Shown here: positions 1 through 11,079 of the stretch, in pieces
Layout: every line of letters starts with the position of its first letter
How positions within the stretch are numbered: the first letter of the stretch is position 1
Assembly (NCBI RefSeq): GCF_001704415.2
Contig: NC_030819.1
Location: 38,868,575 to 38,932,574 of the forward strand
Direction: 5' to 3'
Length of the DNA stretch: 64,000 nt
Source: Capra hircus
Lineage: Eukaryota; Chordata; Mammalia; Artiodactyla; Bovidae
Translations under genes and position numbers: made by a program
Notes under the pieces: generated by a model
Databases searched by the model: none
What the model was told of the DNA's origin: nothing
What the model saw: the letters and a program-made list of their open reading frames with translations, nothing else

Positions 1-652
1 GACAGCTTATTTAATTGTTGTTTGATGTTGTCTCTCACTTAAATGTGATCTCCATAAAAAAGGGACTCTTGTCATATTCATTGCTGTATTCCCAGTCACA
101 TGTCTCAATAAATGTCTTAAATCAACAAATGATGACCACATTCCTCATAATTACCATTCTGCAAATCAAGAAGACTGTTACCGTAAGGACTGAAACTTCT
201 GCTTTTTTCAGGGTGGGAACTTTAACAAGTTCAACAGACTTCTAGATTTAAGTCCCTCGACTCAGAGACAGTCAAGCTAGGGAGATACCCTCCAGCACTT
301 CCCAGGCAATGAGGAACCCAGGCACCAGTAGTGAGAGATAAACAAAAAGAGATTTTAGCATTTAAAAACTGACAGGCTAGAAGAGTGAGGAGGAGAGGAA
401 TAAGGAAGTAGAGCAAGCAAGGAGAGCTAGACAGCAATAAACGTACATAAAAGTGCACGGAACAGTCCTCTAGGATCAGGAAGCCTGGCCTCAGCAACTC
501 CCCTTCCAGGGCTCTCAGTTAGCAAGCAGCTGAGCGGGGAATGGGAATCAATGCTTGGGAAGTATCCTGCGAATAATCTGCTTGGGTTTTTAGAGACGGA
601 GAAATCAAAGCAACATGAGTCCTAGTAATAAACTATACCATTAGTTTTGAAA
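1..652. other. PIBF1 intron, no gene seen
   Basis: Part of the PIBF1 intron. I see no coding exon, RNA gene or recognisable young repeat before the BovB fragment that begins near 653. Short open frames here have no similarity I recognise. Confidence 0.5.
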
Positions 653-1145
653 AGTATTAAAAAGCAGAGACAGCACTTTGCTGACAAAGGTCCATCTAGT
701 CAAAGCTATGGTCTCTCCAGTAGTCACGTACGGATGTGAGACTTGGACCATAAAAAAGGCTGGGTGCAGAAGAATTGATGCTTTTGAACTTGGTGTCGGA
801 GAAAACTCTTGAGAGTGCCTTGGATAGCAATGAGATCAAACCAGCCAATCTTAAAGAAAATCAACCCTGAATATTCATTGCATGGACGAATGAATGCTAA
901 AGCTCCAATACTTTGGCTACCGGATTCGAAAAGCTGACTCACTGGAAAAGACCCTGATGCTGGGAAAGACTGAGGGCAGGAGGAGAAGCAGGTGACAGGG
1001 GATGAGATGGTTGGATGGCATCACCAATTCAATGGACATGGGTTTGAGCAAACTCTGGAGGATAGTGAAAGACAGGGAAGCCTGGCGTGCTGCAGTCCAT
1101 GGGGTCACAAAGAGTTAGACACAACTGGGCAACTGAACAACAACA
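653..1145 (+). mobile_element. BovB (RTE) LINE 3' fragment
   Basis: A 5'-truncated, diverged BovB LINE. It aligns by eye with the other BovB copies in this window (2,395 and 50,600 onward): the C-terminal part of the reverse-transcriptase ORF followed by the conserved 3' end carrying 'ggatgagatggttggatggcatcacc' -like sequence and an 'aactgaac' terminus. Frameshifts break the frame. Confidence 0.85.
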
Positions 1146-2283
1146 TATCACTAGTAATTTGCTGTAATAAACATAAGCACTATATTGTTCCCATATTGGT
1201 GTGGAGAGATGTTAGATTATACAGATTCACTTATTTCTGAACTAAGAAAGATCTTGAAGAGAGGAAAAAACTGTTTTTTGTCTCTGTTTCTCAGGTAACT
1301 CTGATTTTTATTAGCAGCAACATGTCCAGTTAAAAATATACACTTCCCAGCTTCCCTCTCTTGGCACCTAGGTGTAGTCATGCTATATAGTCCTAGCCAA
1401 TCAAGGTCACCAGCCTGAGCTCTAGGAAAGCTCTTTAAAGAACAAATTCATTTGGCATATGCTGCATTTTTCCATCACCCTTCTCCTTATTTCTGCCTAG
1501 AACATGGACACAACAGCGGAGGCAGATCAGCCATCTGTGATTTTGAGGTGAAAAACATATGCTATTTTTATAGCCACCAGAAGACTAAAAGGAGCCTGGG
1601 TTTCTAATGATATCAACGGTAAATACCAGGTCTAAGTCGCCTATATTCAGAATTCTGTTATACCAGAGAAACAAAATCCTTATCCTGCTTAAGCTATAGT
1701 TTCCACACTTTTGTGACTGGCAAACAATGTTTTTCAAAATTCTCATACTAACAACTGAACACTGGACAGCTGGTTCAATCTTTTTCCGTAGAAGAAATAC
1801 CTATAATATTCAAGACACTTGATCATTCAGGTCTACTTGAAAGCTTCTGTGACAGGAACCTCAATAACTTAAAATCAGGCCATTTAAATGTTAATAGCAA
1901 CAAATTAAATTCAGCAAAAACCTACCCTCCCTGTGATTTGCAACCATTTTCATGGCACTACAGTTCATGCAGGAAAATTCATTTTTTTCAGTGCTGAACA
2001 TGACATTTTCACCTTCATATACAGGATGTTCAATGCATCGGTAAACTCTGGAGAATAAATGAGTGGCAAAAAATACTATTCCTTCATCAATCCCAGACTC
2101 ACATATCTTCACACTTTTCATCTCTGAAGCCAGAATGCATCTCACAAACTACAGCACATAACAGTTTAATTTGGCAGTGTTTAACCTTAGTAGTACACGT
2201 AATAGCTCATTTTATAATCCAGGTGTCCTGGATTTGACGAATTACAGATTAATTCTTCTGCCTTATAATACTTCTTCCCATGC
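1146..2283. other. PIBF1 intron, unassigned
   Basis: No exon of PIBF1 recognised. The only noticeable item is an 84-codon minus-strand open frame at 1,891-2,145, discussed as a finding. The rest is AT-rich intronic sequence. Confidence 0.4.
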
Positions 2284-2376
2284 ATGCATGCTAAGTCGCT
2301 TCAGTCATGTCTGACTCTTTGCAGCCCTATGGACTATAACCCGCCAGGCTCTCCCATCCATGGGGATTCTCACTTC
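2284..2376 (-). mobile_element. Bov-tA/Bov-A SINE fragment
   Basis: Reverse-complement Bov-A body: 'aagtcgcttcagtcatgtc' followed by the 'ctctttgcagccctatggac' block. It is truncated and abuts a BovB copy. Confidence 0.8.
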
Positions 2377-2394
2377 TTCCCATATTTGACAGCA

Positions 2395-3178
2395 AATATA
2401 TTGGCAGAAAGTGAAGAGGAACTAAAAAGCCTCTTGATGAAAGTGAAAGAGGACAGTGAAAAAGTTGGCTTAAAGCCCAACATTCAGAAAACGAAGATCA
2501 TGGCATCTGGTCCCATCATTTCATGGGAAGTAGATGGGGAAACAGTAGAAACAGTGTCAGACTTTATTATTTTGGGCTCCAAAATCACTGCAGATGGTGA
2601 TTGCAGCCATGAAATTAAAAGACCCTTACTCTTTGGAAGGAAAGTTATGACCAACCTAGATAGCATATTGAAAAGCAGAGACATTACTTTGCCAACAAAG
2701 GTCCATCTAGTCAAGGCTATGGTTTTTCCAGTGGTCATGTATGGATGTGAGAGTTGGACTGTGAAGAAAGCTGAGTGCTGAAGAATTGATGCTTTTGAAC
2801 TGTGGTGGTGGAGAAGACTCTTGAGAGTCCCTTGGACTGCAAGGAGATCCAACCAGTCCATCCTAATGGAGATCAGTCCTGAGTGTTCATTGGAAGGACT
2901 GATGCTGAAGCTGAAACTCCAATACTTTGGCCACCTCATGCAAAGAGTTGATTCACTGGAAAAAACCCTAATGCTGGGAAGGATTGGGGGCAGGAGGAGA
3001 AGGGGACAACCGAGGATGAGATGGCTGGATGGCATCACCAACTCAATGGACATGAGTTTGAGTGAACTCCAGGAGTTGGTGATGGACAGGGAGGCCTGGC
3101 ATGCTGCAATTCATGGGGTCGCAAAGAGTCAGACACGACTGAACTGAACTGAACTGAACTGAACTGAACTGAACTGAA
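2395..3178 (+). mobile_element. BovB (RTE) LINE 3' half
   Basis: 5'-truncated BovB. The reading frame 2,395-2,781 encodes the end of the reverse transcriptase domain ('AESEEELKSLLMKVKEDSEK') and matches the copy at 50,350-50,720. A stop at 2,779 and frame changes inactivate it. It ends in an ACTGA-type simple repeat. Several apparent ORFs on both strands here are artefacts of this element. Confidence 0.92.
3138..3178 (+). repeat. (GAACT)n pentanucleotide tail
   Basis: Seven or so tandem copies of GAACT form the 3' terminus of the BovB copy. BovB ends in a short tandem repeat rather than poly(A), as is usual for RTE-clade LINEs. Likely polymorphic in length. Confidence 0.85.
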
Positions 3179-3332
3179 GGGGTCTCCAAGCAGGACAACT
3201 CTAGTGCTTGTATACAAAAAAACACAGGAATGTAGAGTAGCCAGCTATCCTGGAGACGAATCTGGAAATACACTTAAATGAAGTAGACATGTACCCTGCA
3301 GCCAGAAATTCCACTCCTGAGTATATGTGTCA

Positions 3333-3460
3333 ATGTGCTCACTCACTCAGTCATGGCCAGCTCTTTGCAATCCCATGGACCGTAGCCTGCCAGGCTCCTC
3401 TGCCCATGGAGTTTTCCAGGCAAGAATACTGGAGTGGGTTACCATTTCCTTCTCCAATAT
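3333..3460 (-). mobile_element. Bov-tA/Bov-A SINE, antisense
   Basis: Reverse-complement SINE body with the signature 'ggcaagaatactggagtggg' at its right side. The tRNA-like head is missing. Confidence 0.85.
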
Positions 3461-3810
3461 ATATCTCAAATCAGGTCTGGAAGAGAAATATCTAAAGAAG
3501 GCCACACCACATGTGGTGGCAAAGGTTTGGAGGCAACCTGTGGGCCTATCACTGTGGGAGGGGGTGAACAGATGGGTAGACACCAGAACTGTGTGGCTGC
3601 TGGAAGCAAAGGACTACATGTACATGTAGCAACATGAAGGATTTTAAAAACTGCACTGAGTTGAAAGGAAAAACTATAAAAGAAATAAAATCTAAAACAA
3701 AACATGCAGTTTAGATTTATGTAAAGGAAAAAATAAGAAAAATACTAATTTTCAAGATAAATGTTTATAATAATAACTACAATTGGAGTCCAACCTTCAA
3801 AAATTATGAC

Positions 3811-4110
3811 ATGGCCCCCTGTTGGTCCAGTGGTTAAGAATCCACCTGCCAATGCAGGGTACACAGGTTCGATCCCTGGTCTGGAAAGATCCCACATGCT
3901 ATGGGACAACTAAGCCTGTGCGCCACAACCACTGAGCCCATGCTCTGTAACACTGAAACCTGCACGCCCTAGAGCCCATGCTCTGCAACAAGGGAAGCCA
4001 CCACAATGAGAAGCTCATGCGCTGCAACTAGAGAGTAGTCCCCATTAGCCACAACTAGAGAAACCATGTGAGCAGTTTAAAGATTCAGCACAGCTGAATT
4101 TATGTATTAA
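3811..4110 (+). mobile_element. CHR-type tRNA-Glu SINE
   Basis: Starts with a tRNA-Glu-derived head ('ggtccagtggttaagaatcc', B-box-like 'ggttcgatccctggtc') followed by the cetartiodactyl CHR body of 'caactaagcctgtgcgccac' and repeated 'gagcccatgctctgcaacaa' modules. Diverged tail. Confidence 0.75.
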
Positions 4111-4164
4111 TTTAAATTAATTGATTGATTGATTTTATTTATAAATCAATAAATAACTTGAAAA

Positions 4165-4249
4165 ATAAAAATTGTGAAACACTATGTTGTACACTTGAAA
4201 CATGTAATACTATAAATCAATTATACCTCAATAAAAAAATTTTTTTTAA
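4165..4249 (+). mobile_element. L1 3' end fragment
   Basis: Contains the cetartiodactyl L1 3' end pattern 'ttgtacacttgaaac' then 'tcaattatacctcaataaa' and an A/T-rich tail. The same pattern ends the better-preserved L1 at 47,305-47,607. The LARP7 retrocopy begins immediately after it, so the A-rich tail probably served as its landing site. Confidence 0.65.
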
Positions 4250-4261
4250 AGAATAAATGTT
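4248..4261 (+). repeat. Target-site duplication, left (LARP7 retrocopy)
   Basis: Fourteen bases 'aaagaataaatgtt' directly 5' of the retrocopy. They recur with one mismatch at 6,335-6,348 directly after the poly(A) tract, as expected for L1-mediated retroposition. Confidence 0.75.
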
Positions 4262-6337
4262 GAGAATGCAGTCTCTGGCTCTGTATTTTGGGAATTGGAC
4301 AGAAAATGGAAACTGAAAGTGGAAATAAAGAAAAGGCAATGGAAGAAAGCATAGAAAAGAAAAAAGAAGTAAAAAAAAGAAATGGTCTAAAGTTAAACAG
4401 GTGCTTGCAGATATTATGAAGCAAGTGGACTTCTGGTTTGGAGATGCAAATCTCCACAAGGATAGATTTCTTCAAGAGCAGATAGAAAAATCTAGAGATG
4501 GATATGTTGATATATCACTTCTTGTGTCATTCAACAAAATGAAAAAATTGACCACGGATGGAAAGTTAATAGCCAGAGCACTAAAAAGTTCTGCTGTTGT
4601 AGAGTTGGATTTAGAAGGCACCAGAATCAGGAGGAAAAAGCCACTGGGTGAAAGACCAAAGGATGAGGATGAGCGGACTGTGTATGTGGAACTACTTCCC
4701 AAGGATGTTAACCACAGCTGGATTGAGAGAGTATTTGGGAAATGTAGCAATGTTGTTTATATAAGTATACTACATTATAAGTCTACTGGGGACTCAAAGG
4801 GATTTGCCTTCGTGGAATTTGAAACAAAAGAACAAGCTGCAAAAGCTATTGAGTTTCTTAATAACCCACCAGAGGAAGCACCAAGAAAACCTGGTGTAGT
4901 TCCCAAGACAGTGAAAAACAAGCCCATTCCTGCTCTCACAGTAACTGAAGAAAAGAAAAAGAAAAAGAAGAAGAAAGGCCGAACAAAGAAAGACGACAAT
5001 ATCCAGACCAAGGAGTCAAATATGGACGCGAGCAACCAAAGTGTCTGTTAAGAAAAGATCAAGGACCACATCTGAGAGCTCTGAAGTAGAGGTTACTGAA
5101 CCCCAAAAGCAACCCACAAAGAAAAAGAAAAAACGAGAAAAAAACTGAAGTATCCAGCTTACCTTTAGTCAAAGCAGGGAAGAGGAAAAGAAGCAGCTCT
5201 GAAGATGCAGACTGCCTCACTCCCAAAACGAAGGTTACGAAAGTGTCTCAGAAAGACAACATTAAAAAAGAAGCTCCAAAAGTTTGTAAAGAAAGCAAAG
5301 AATTAGAAGTCTCTACGGAAGAGGAAAAAGGATACTGAAGATATAAAGGACGGATCCCTACCGAAAGCAAAAAGAAAGCATAAGAAAAAACATAAAGAGA
5401 GGCATAAAATGGGAGAAGAGGTTATTCCATTACGAGTACTATCAAAAACAGAATGGTTGGATTTGAAGAAAGAGTATTTAGCACTGCAAAAAGCCAGCAT
5501 GGCTTCTTCAAAAAAAAAAAACAATATCCCAGATAAAATCACAATCAGAAATGGAAACAAATGGAGTACCTACTAATTCCAGAACGAAAAATGAAAAAAC
5601 AGTGAAGAGTGTGGTCCTCAGGAGAAAGTTAATGCAGCAGGACCACAGTTTGTGAGTGGTGTGATTGTGAAGATCATTAACACCGAGCCTTTACCTGGCA
5701 GGAAACAAGTCAAAGGTACTTTGGCAGCAATCTCAGAAGTTGTTTATGTTGATTTGCTGGAAGGAGATACAGAATGCCATGCTAGATTTAAAACTCCTGA
5801 GGATGCTCAAGCAGTAGTAACTGCACATTCGGAAATCAAAAAGAAACACTGCTGGAAATTAGAGATTCTTTCTGGTGATCATGAACAGAGGTATTGGCCG
5901 AAGATTTTGGTAGATAGGCAGGCCAAACTTAATCAACCTCATGAAAAGAAAAGTACCAGGTCTTACTGAGAAGTTAATCACCAAAGCTGCAAAGATTAGA
6001 CTCGAAAAGACTCAACAAGCAAGTCAACACATTAGATTTTCTGAATATGACTGAAAAAAATTTTTGTTTACCTCTTCAGATTTCACTGGATACTAGAACT
6101 ATACTTAGGAATATTTCTTTTTTTATGGTGGTAATGCATAATGTTTTTCTAAAACCTACATTTAATTAAATAGTTGTTCTTTAATTTGTAAATACGACTC
6201 TTCCTGGAGACAGTTACATTGTTTACCACAGTTTTTCTGTAAACCTTGTGTTTGTTGAAATTATATGACACAAATCAACCTCAAAGTGATTTAGAAAATA
6301 AATGTGTTTGAAATTATCAAAAAAAAAAAAAAAAAAA
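4262..6337 (+). pseudogene. LARP7: LARP7 processed pseudogene
   Basis: Intronless copy of the mRNA for LARP7, the La-related protein that stabilises 7SK snRNA and the P-TEFb-inhibiting 7SK snRNP. The ancestral start is at 4,306 and the ancestral stop at 6,052-6,054. Recognisable in order: the La motif (about 4,400-4,640, 'QVDFWFGDANLHKDRF'), RRM1 (about 4,670-4,860), a Lys-rich linker, and the C-terminal xRRM (about 5,652-5,960, 'GDHEQRYWPKILVDRQAKL'). It ends with AATAAA at 6,297-6,302 and a poly(A) tract at 6,319-6,337. Frameshifts near 4,375, 5,040, 5,140 and 5,950 and several stops break the frame, so no full protein can be made. It lies in a PIBF1 intron, antisense to PIBF1. Identity is from recalled similarity to the LARP7 protein. 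Confidence 0.93.
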
Positions 6338-6348
6338 GAACAAATGTT
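6335..6348 (+). repeat. Target-site duplication, right (LARP7 retrocopy)
   Basis: 'aaagaacaaatgtt' follows the poly(A) tract and matches 4,248-4,261 at 13 of 14 positions. Confidence 0.75.
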
Positions 6349-7009
6349 AAAAGATAAAGGCAAACATAAAGAGGAGGAGGAAGGGAAATGCATTACAGGA
6401 ATAAAAGAATAAACATACAAAATAAGAAGTTATCTTGCAAGGGTCAATGATGATTATGTATCATAAACTCAGGAATATGACTAATTTAATCTTCTACATT
6501 TTCAGCCCAACCAGAAAACCACCACAATAAAAAATTATATAAAGCACCATGGGATACAATGTAATAATAATAATATAGTGTTAAGCAAGTATAACTACCC
6601 CTATTACTTATTGTACAAGGGTCAGACATGACTGAGCACACACTCCATCACAGCCATCTAAGAGTTTATGTGCATTGATTAATCTTCCTAACCACTCCAT
6701 GAAGTACAAAACATGATTATTATTTTACAGGAAATCAGGGAACAAAAAACTTAAGGAATCTGTCCAAGGTAAATGTAAGGGCTAGGATTTAAACTCAAAC
6801 TGTGTGTATCTAGGACTGTAGCTCTAATTTGCTATACTTGGAAGCATCTCAAGAGTAAACCACTATTCCAGTAACGTAAACATTACATTTTAAAAAGAGA
6901 AACCATTGACAACTGAGCACAATGCAAGGTGAAAATGAGCAATTTAAAAAGTAGCCAAATAAAATGTAATTTTGTATGTGGTACACAGCTGAATACCATA
7001 GAATACTTA
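6349..7009. other. PIBF1 intron with MIR-like remnant
   Basis: No exon seen. About 6,620-6,830 resembles an antisense MIR ('ttattttacaggaaatcagg' and 'aaggtaaatgtaagggctagg' in the right order), strongly diverged. Confidence 0.45.
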
Positions 7010-7010
7010 A

Positions 7011-7312
7011 GGCTTCCCTGGTGGTCCAGTGGTTAACAATCCTTTTTGGAAAGCAAAGGACACCAGTTTGATTTCTGGTCTATGAAGATCCCTCATGCAA
7101 CGGGGCAACTGAGCTCCTGTGCGACAATTAGTGAGCCAGCCCCCTGGCCACAACTACTGAAGCCTGTGCACCCCAGAGTTCGTGCTCTGCTACAAGAGAA
7201 GCCACCGCAATGAGAAGTCCTCGCACCACAACTAGAGAGTGGCCCCCTACTCGTCGCACACAGCAAGAGACACCCCAGCACAACCAAAAAATAAATAAAT
7301 ATTTTAAAAAAC
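7011..7312 (+). mobile_element. CHR-type tRNA-Glu SINE
   Basis: Starts 'ggcttccctggtggtccagt', has the CHR body ('gaagcctgtgcaccccagag', 'gaagccaccgcaatgagaag') and ends in an 'aaataaataaata' tail. Confidence 0.85.
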
Positions 7313-8918
7313 AGATTATTTGTTGACTGCCTGGGTCAAAGAATGGAGACCTACCTTGGGGTTCTTCAATTAGTTCCAGTGAAGGAGATCTTAGGGGTAG
7401 AGATACATAAGCCAGTATCACCATGGGAATCCATTTGAGGAGTTAAAATATGACTCAAGGAAAAGAAATGGGAAACCACTGGATTCAATGATAAAATATC
7501 AAGTGACCTAGTCTTGGTAGGTGACACCACAGAGAACCTAAAAGGAAGTCTTAGGAGACTTACTTGGATGGAATACAGGCTTTAGCTTTCCTGGTGTTAA
7601 TCCCACCTGGCTCCATCACTTCTTTGTGAATGGCTTTGGTAAGGTATTAACCAGTTGTGGTTCCATTTTTTCAAGAGCAAATGGGGTTCAGTTACTCATA
7701 TAAGAAACAGCCAAGCATATGCTAGGTGCCAGAGACAGTTCTAAGCATTGAAGCTACAACAGGGACTACAAAGATGTCCCCTGTTCCTGTGCTCAGGAAT
7801 CTTACACTCTATTAAGAGACAAATACCCAACAAACAAGGCAAGTAATCCTATGAACATGTATAAAAGGCACAAAAAATAAACAGGGTGAAAACAATGAGA
7901 TTATTTTAGTCAATAACCACAACAATAACTAATACTTACTGTGTACTTAATGAAATACCCATCTAACTTATTCTATTGGTTCACTTAATTTGATGGGTCA
8001 GAGAAGATGCTCTAAAAGCACCTGCACCTCAAACAGTTGTATGGCTCAAATGAGATAACACATGAAAAGCTCACAGAGCAGAGCCTGGCACAGAATAGGC
8101 ACTCAATAAACATTAACTATTAGTGTTTTTTTAAAAATGTACCTAAACGATTTCTTTACATCATCAAGACCTTGGGGTTTAGGACATTTCATTTTCCTAG
8201 AGAGGTGTGGTCAAGAGATTTTTCTAGCAGCATGATCCCTATATATAGGCAAGAACTACCTAAGACTGACTTAACAGAGAAAAGATAAGACATAACTGAA
8301 ACCAAATGGGAGGGGAGGAGGTAGGTAGAGCTGGAAGTCAAGAGCAAAGATGGAGGGTTTACCATCTTCCATATCTCTTCTCTGTGGAAAGAGAAGACTT
8401 TCTCAGAAGACAGAGTAGTAAGATTTAAGCAGTGTCTCCTATCTTTCTGAAATCCCTGTAAATTTTTTTATCACTAGTGACAACTTTACCAGGTCTTACA
8501 TAAAATACTCTAACTATTAAAAAAACCACAAAAGGCAGAAAAACAAGGACTGAGGCATTCCTTCTTATTTGGCAGATAATTATTAAAGCTACGGTAACTG
8601 AATTTGTTATACTTGGTACTATGACACAGGAACTATCAAATAGCAGGGTATAAAAGAAACCAAATCTCCACGGTAGAGGATTAAACAGATTCAATAATGT
8701 AATAATAATCTTGATTCTTCCTACCCAGCTAGTCATATCAGAGCTAATTCTCAGTGAAGCAGAAAAACAACTTGGCTAGAAAAAAACCACCGATAATTAT
8801 TTTCTCAAAATGTTAAAAGTATCAAGTTCTGATTATATATTCATAAGTTTAATTCTTATTTATCTGCAGTTTGAAGACAACAAAGCACACTGATAACAAA
8901 ATTTACATATGATCTTAC
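7313..8918. other. PIBF1 intron 5'-proximal part
   Basis: Intronic sequence downstream of the PIBF1 first coding exon. About 7,690-7,800 and 8,040-8,125 look like ancient mammalian repeats (the latter resembles an L2 3' end, 'gcctggcacagaataggcac'). I see no further exon. Confidence 0.4.
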
Positions 8919-9170
8919 CTTTGTAAGATAATCAACCTTCAAATTATCGATCATCATATTTTTCTGTGATAGTTCTATTTTCAGTAACTGAATATTATGA
9001 AGCAGTTCTTTCCGTTCAATTAGCTGCCTGGTGATTTTGATCTTGCCATCCTGCTCTTCTGATGAGGAAATATCATCTGTAGGAATTGTTGTTTCTAAAC
9101 TAATATCTTCAGATTCCAGGGAGCTAGAGATGTTCATTTTTTTTGATGCCTTGCTGACTTTTCTAGACAT
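8919..9170 (-). CDS. PIBF1: PIBF1 first coding exon (partial gene)
   Basis: Encodes the first 84 residues of PIBF1 (progesterone-induced blocking factor 1, CEP90), a coiled-coil protein of centriolar satellites and the distal centriole needed for ciliogenesis; human mutations cause a Joubert-type ciliopathy. On the minus strand the ATG is at 9,168-9,170. The protein starts MSRKVSKASKK, runs through an acidic Ser-rich stretch and enters the first coiled coil ('RKELLHNIQLLKIELSQK'), ending DYLTK at a GTAAGA donor (8,917-8,918 on plus). The exon continues 5' as 48 bases of UTR to an acceptor 'ctacag' (exon edge 9,218). The next exon was not found, so the rest of the gene lies to the left of the window. 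Assignment rests on recalled human PIBF1 similarity across all 84 residues. Confidence 0.92.
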
Positions 9171-9218
9171 TTTAAATTATTACGGGTCACTTTTCGTTTC
9201 CAACTCTATTTCAATTTT
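9171..9218 (-). other. PIBF1: PIBF1 5' UTR part in coding exon
   Basis: 48 bases between the initiator ATG and a 'ctacag' splice acceptor on the minus strand. This implies an upstream non-coding first exon, expected in the shared promoter region near 10.4-10.85 kb; I could not fix its donor. Confidence 0.65.
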
Positions 9219-10400
9219 CTGTAGATTAAAAAATATTGATTTAAATATATTCAAACATTCTTTGTGGAAAGCAGAAAGTTTATCAAAGATATACTAAGGA
9301 TTCCCTAAGAAATTATTAGGCAAATGGGAGGACCCCCAAATCTAGGACAGATTGGTTAAATTACTGCTCAAATCAAACATATTAAATCAAACTCATTAAG
9401 TCCTATTATGAACCCCACTTTTGATAAGTGAAAACTCAGTTCCTGGGGGCAGGTCTCTTACTTGGGTGTAAAGAAAAAGATAAACAATAAAGACTTAAAT
9501 CGGTAGTATCCAAGAATGCTACTCATAAACGTAACACATGTTATAAGATAAAGAAGTTACTTCTGAGCTGGTTAGGGAAAGGTTACACAGAGGGAGGATT
9601 TAGAATCTTGAGGGATTTGGAGAGGAGTAATAAAAAATGAAAAGCATGCAGGTATGAAGGTATAAAGGTGATGAAACTGTAAAACAACCTCAGGAGATAA
9701 TGGTAGTCAGGATGGGCCAAGCCTATGTGAAAATGAGTAGTGACTCCTCACCCCACCACCTCACCCCCACAGAAATACACAGAAGACTAGTCCTTTATGC
9801 ATAATCAAGACTGTGGAGGTCCTTGAATATTTCAATATATTCTAAATTTATTCTACAGGTAATGCTGCATCACTGAAGTTTTTTGAAAATGGGAAGCTGA
9901 GATAAAACACATTTTTATAAACTTGCAGATAGCAAAATTAAACAAGATGGTAAAAGAAAAATTCCTCAGTCTAAAACTCTACCCTTTCACACAAATTTCA
10001 GCAACTACCTGCTTTTAATTCTGCACAATATAATAAATTACTTATGGTACTGAAGATACTAGTTGTTTGTTTTTTTTTTTTTTAACTGAAGGATTAGGAA
10101 AAAATGTGTATAGGAGAATCCTGAGAACTCTGGATGGATTGGCTTCCCTCATTTTTAAAGGGACAGCGGTAGGTAAGGAAAGGCGAATCAAAGACAGGTA
10201 ACATCACCGGGATTACAAAGGGTGAGGGACTGGCACTGCCCACACGTGTTACGTGAAGGATAAAACCCGAATTTGGCAGCATCAGAGGATTCCTACACCA
10301 ATGCGAAAACAGAGTAGCCTCGAGCTACCTGGAAAGCTTCAATTACTCCACGCTGAAGACTCGAGCAGTTGCCTCTTAGAGGAGCTGGAAGTGTCTCCAG
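9219..10400. other. PIBF1 intron 1, unassigned
   Basis: AT-rich intron between the PIBF1 coding exon and the shared promoter. No exon or well-preserved repeat seen; a T-run is present at about 10,068-10,083. Confidence 0.5.
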
Positions 10401-10572
10401 AGGGCAGCTTGGGTTGCAGCCCCTCAACAAGGAATCACAGGTGGGAGACGGTTAGCACCGGTAACCAAGACAACCATTTCCGCGCCGGGAGGACAGAGGA
10501 AACAGATTCCTGGCTGATGCCCACGCTGCCGGAACTCAGCGCTCCCGGGTCCACCCGGGCGCGGGAAGCAAT

Positions 10573-10592
10573 GAATGCTGGGAGCTGGAGTC
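10573..10592 (-). promoter_or_regulatory. ZNF143/Staf-like binding site
   Basis: 'gaatgctgggagctggagtc' resembles the reverse complement of the long ZNF143 motif (ACTACAATTCCCAGCATGC), differing at a few central bases. It lies about 260 bp upstream of the DIS3 ATG, inside the divergent promoter. Confidence 0.5.
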
Positions 10593-10851
10593 CAGAGGTG
10601 GCCTCGCCCATTTCATGGACGGAAAGGGCTCTGGGCTCCGCCCATCTGCCCGCTTTCGCCCAATCCTCACAGACCTTAGAAGGCCAGTCAACGGCAGTCT
10701 CGAAGTTTTTCCGCAAGAGGGGTACACTAATATCCCGGAGGAGGAAGGAGCTAACTTCTGGTTAAAGTGCGGTTGTGCAACAGGGCCCGAGCGTGACACT
10801 TTCCGCCGGAAGAGCACTAAAGCGGGTCGGGATTCCGAGCAGGGAGGCGAG

Positions 10852-11079
10852 ATGCTCAAGTCCAAGACTTTCTTGAAAAAGACGCGCGCGGGTGGCGTGA
10901 TGAAGATAGTGCGCGAGCACTACCTGCGGGATGACATAGGCTGCGGTGCGTCGGGGTGCGCGGCGTGCGGCGGAGCGCACGAGGGACCTGTCCTCGAGCT
11001 GCAACCCCTGGACCGGGCCAGCAGCCTCTGCCCGCAGCCACACTACTTGCTGCCGGACACCAACGTGCTGCTCCACCAG
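10852..11079 (+). CDS. DIS3: DIS3 exon 1 (residues 1-76)
   Basis: Carries the ATG, the CR3 cysteine triad (C31, C36, C39) and the first PIN catalytic aspartate D69 in 'LLPDTNVLLHQ'. Donor GTGCGC. CpG-rich, inside the promoter CpG island. Confidence 0.95.

Noticed and set aside
3138..3178. Short regular repeats as a possible CRISPR-like array
   Set aside because: A pentanucleotide tail of BovB without spacers.
4401..5051. 216-codon frame as an intact LARP7-like gene
   Set aside because: Only the La motif/RRM1 part of a frameshifted processed copy with poly(A) tail and flanking repeats.
10669..10670. Donor for the non-coding PIBF1 exon 1 ('tct|gtgagg' on minus)
   Set aside because: Exonic side fits the consensus poorly and other candidates exist (for example 10,327-10,328), so no exon 1 was called.
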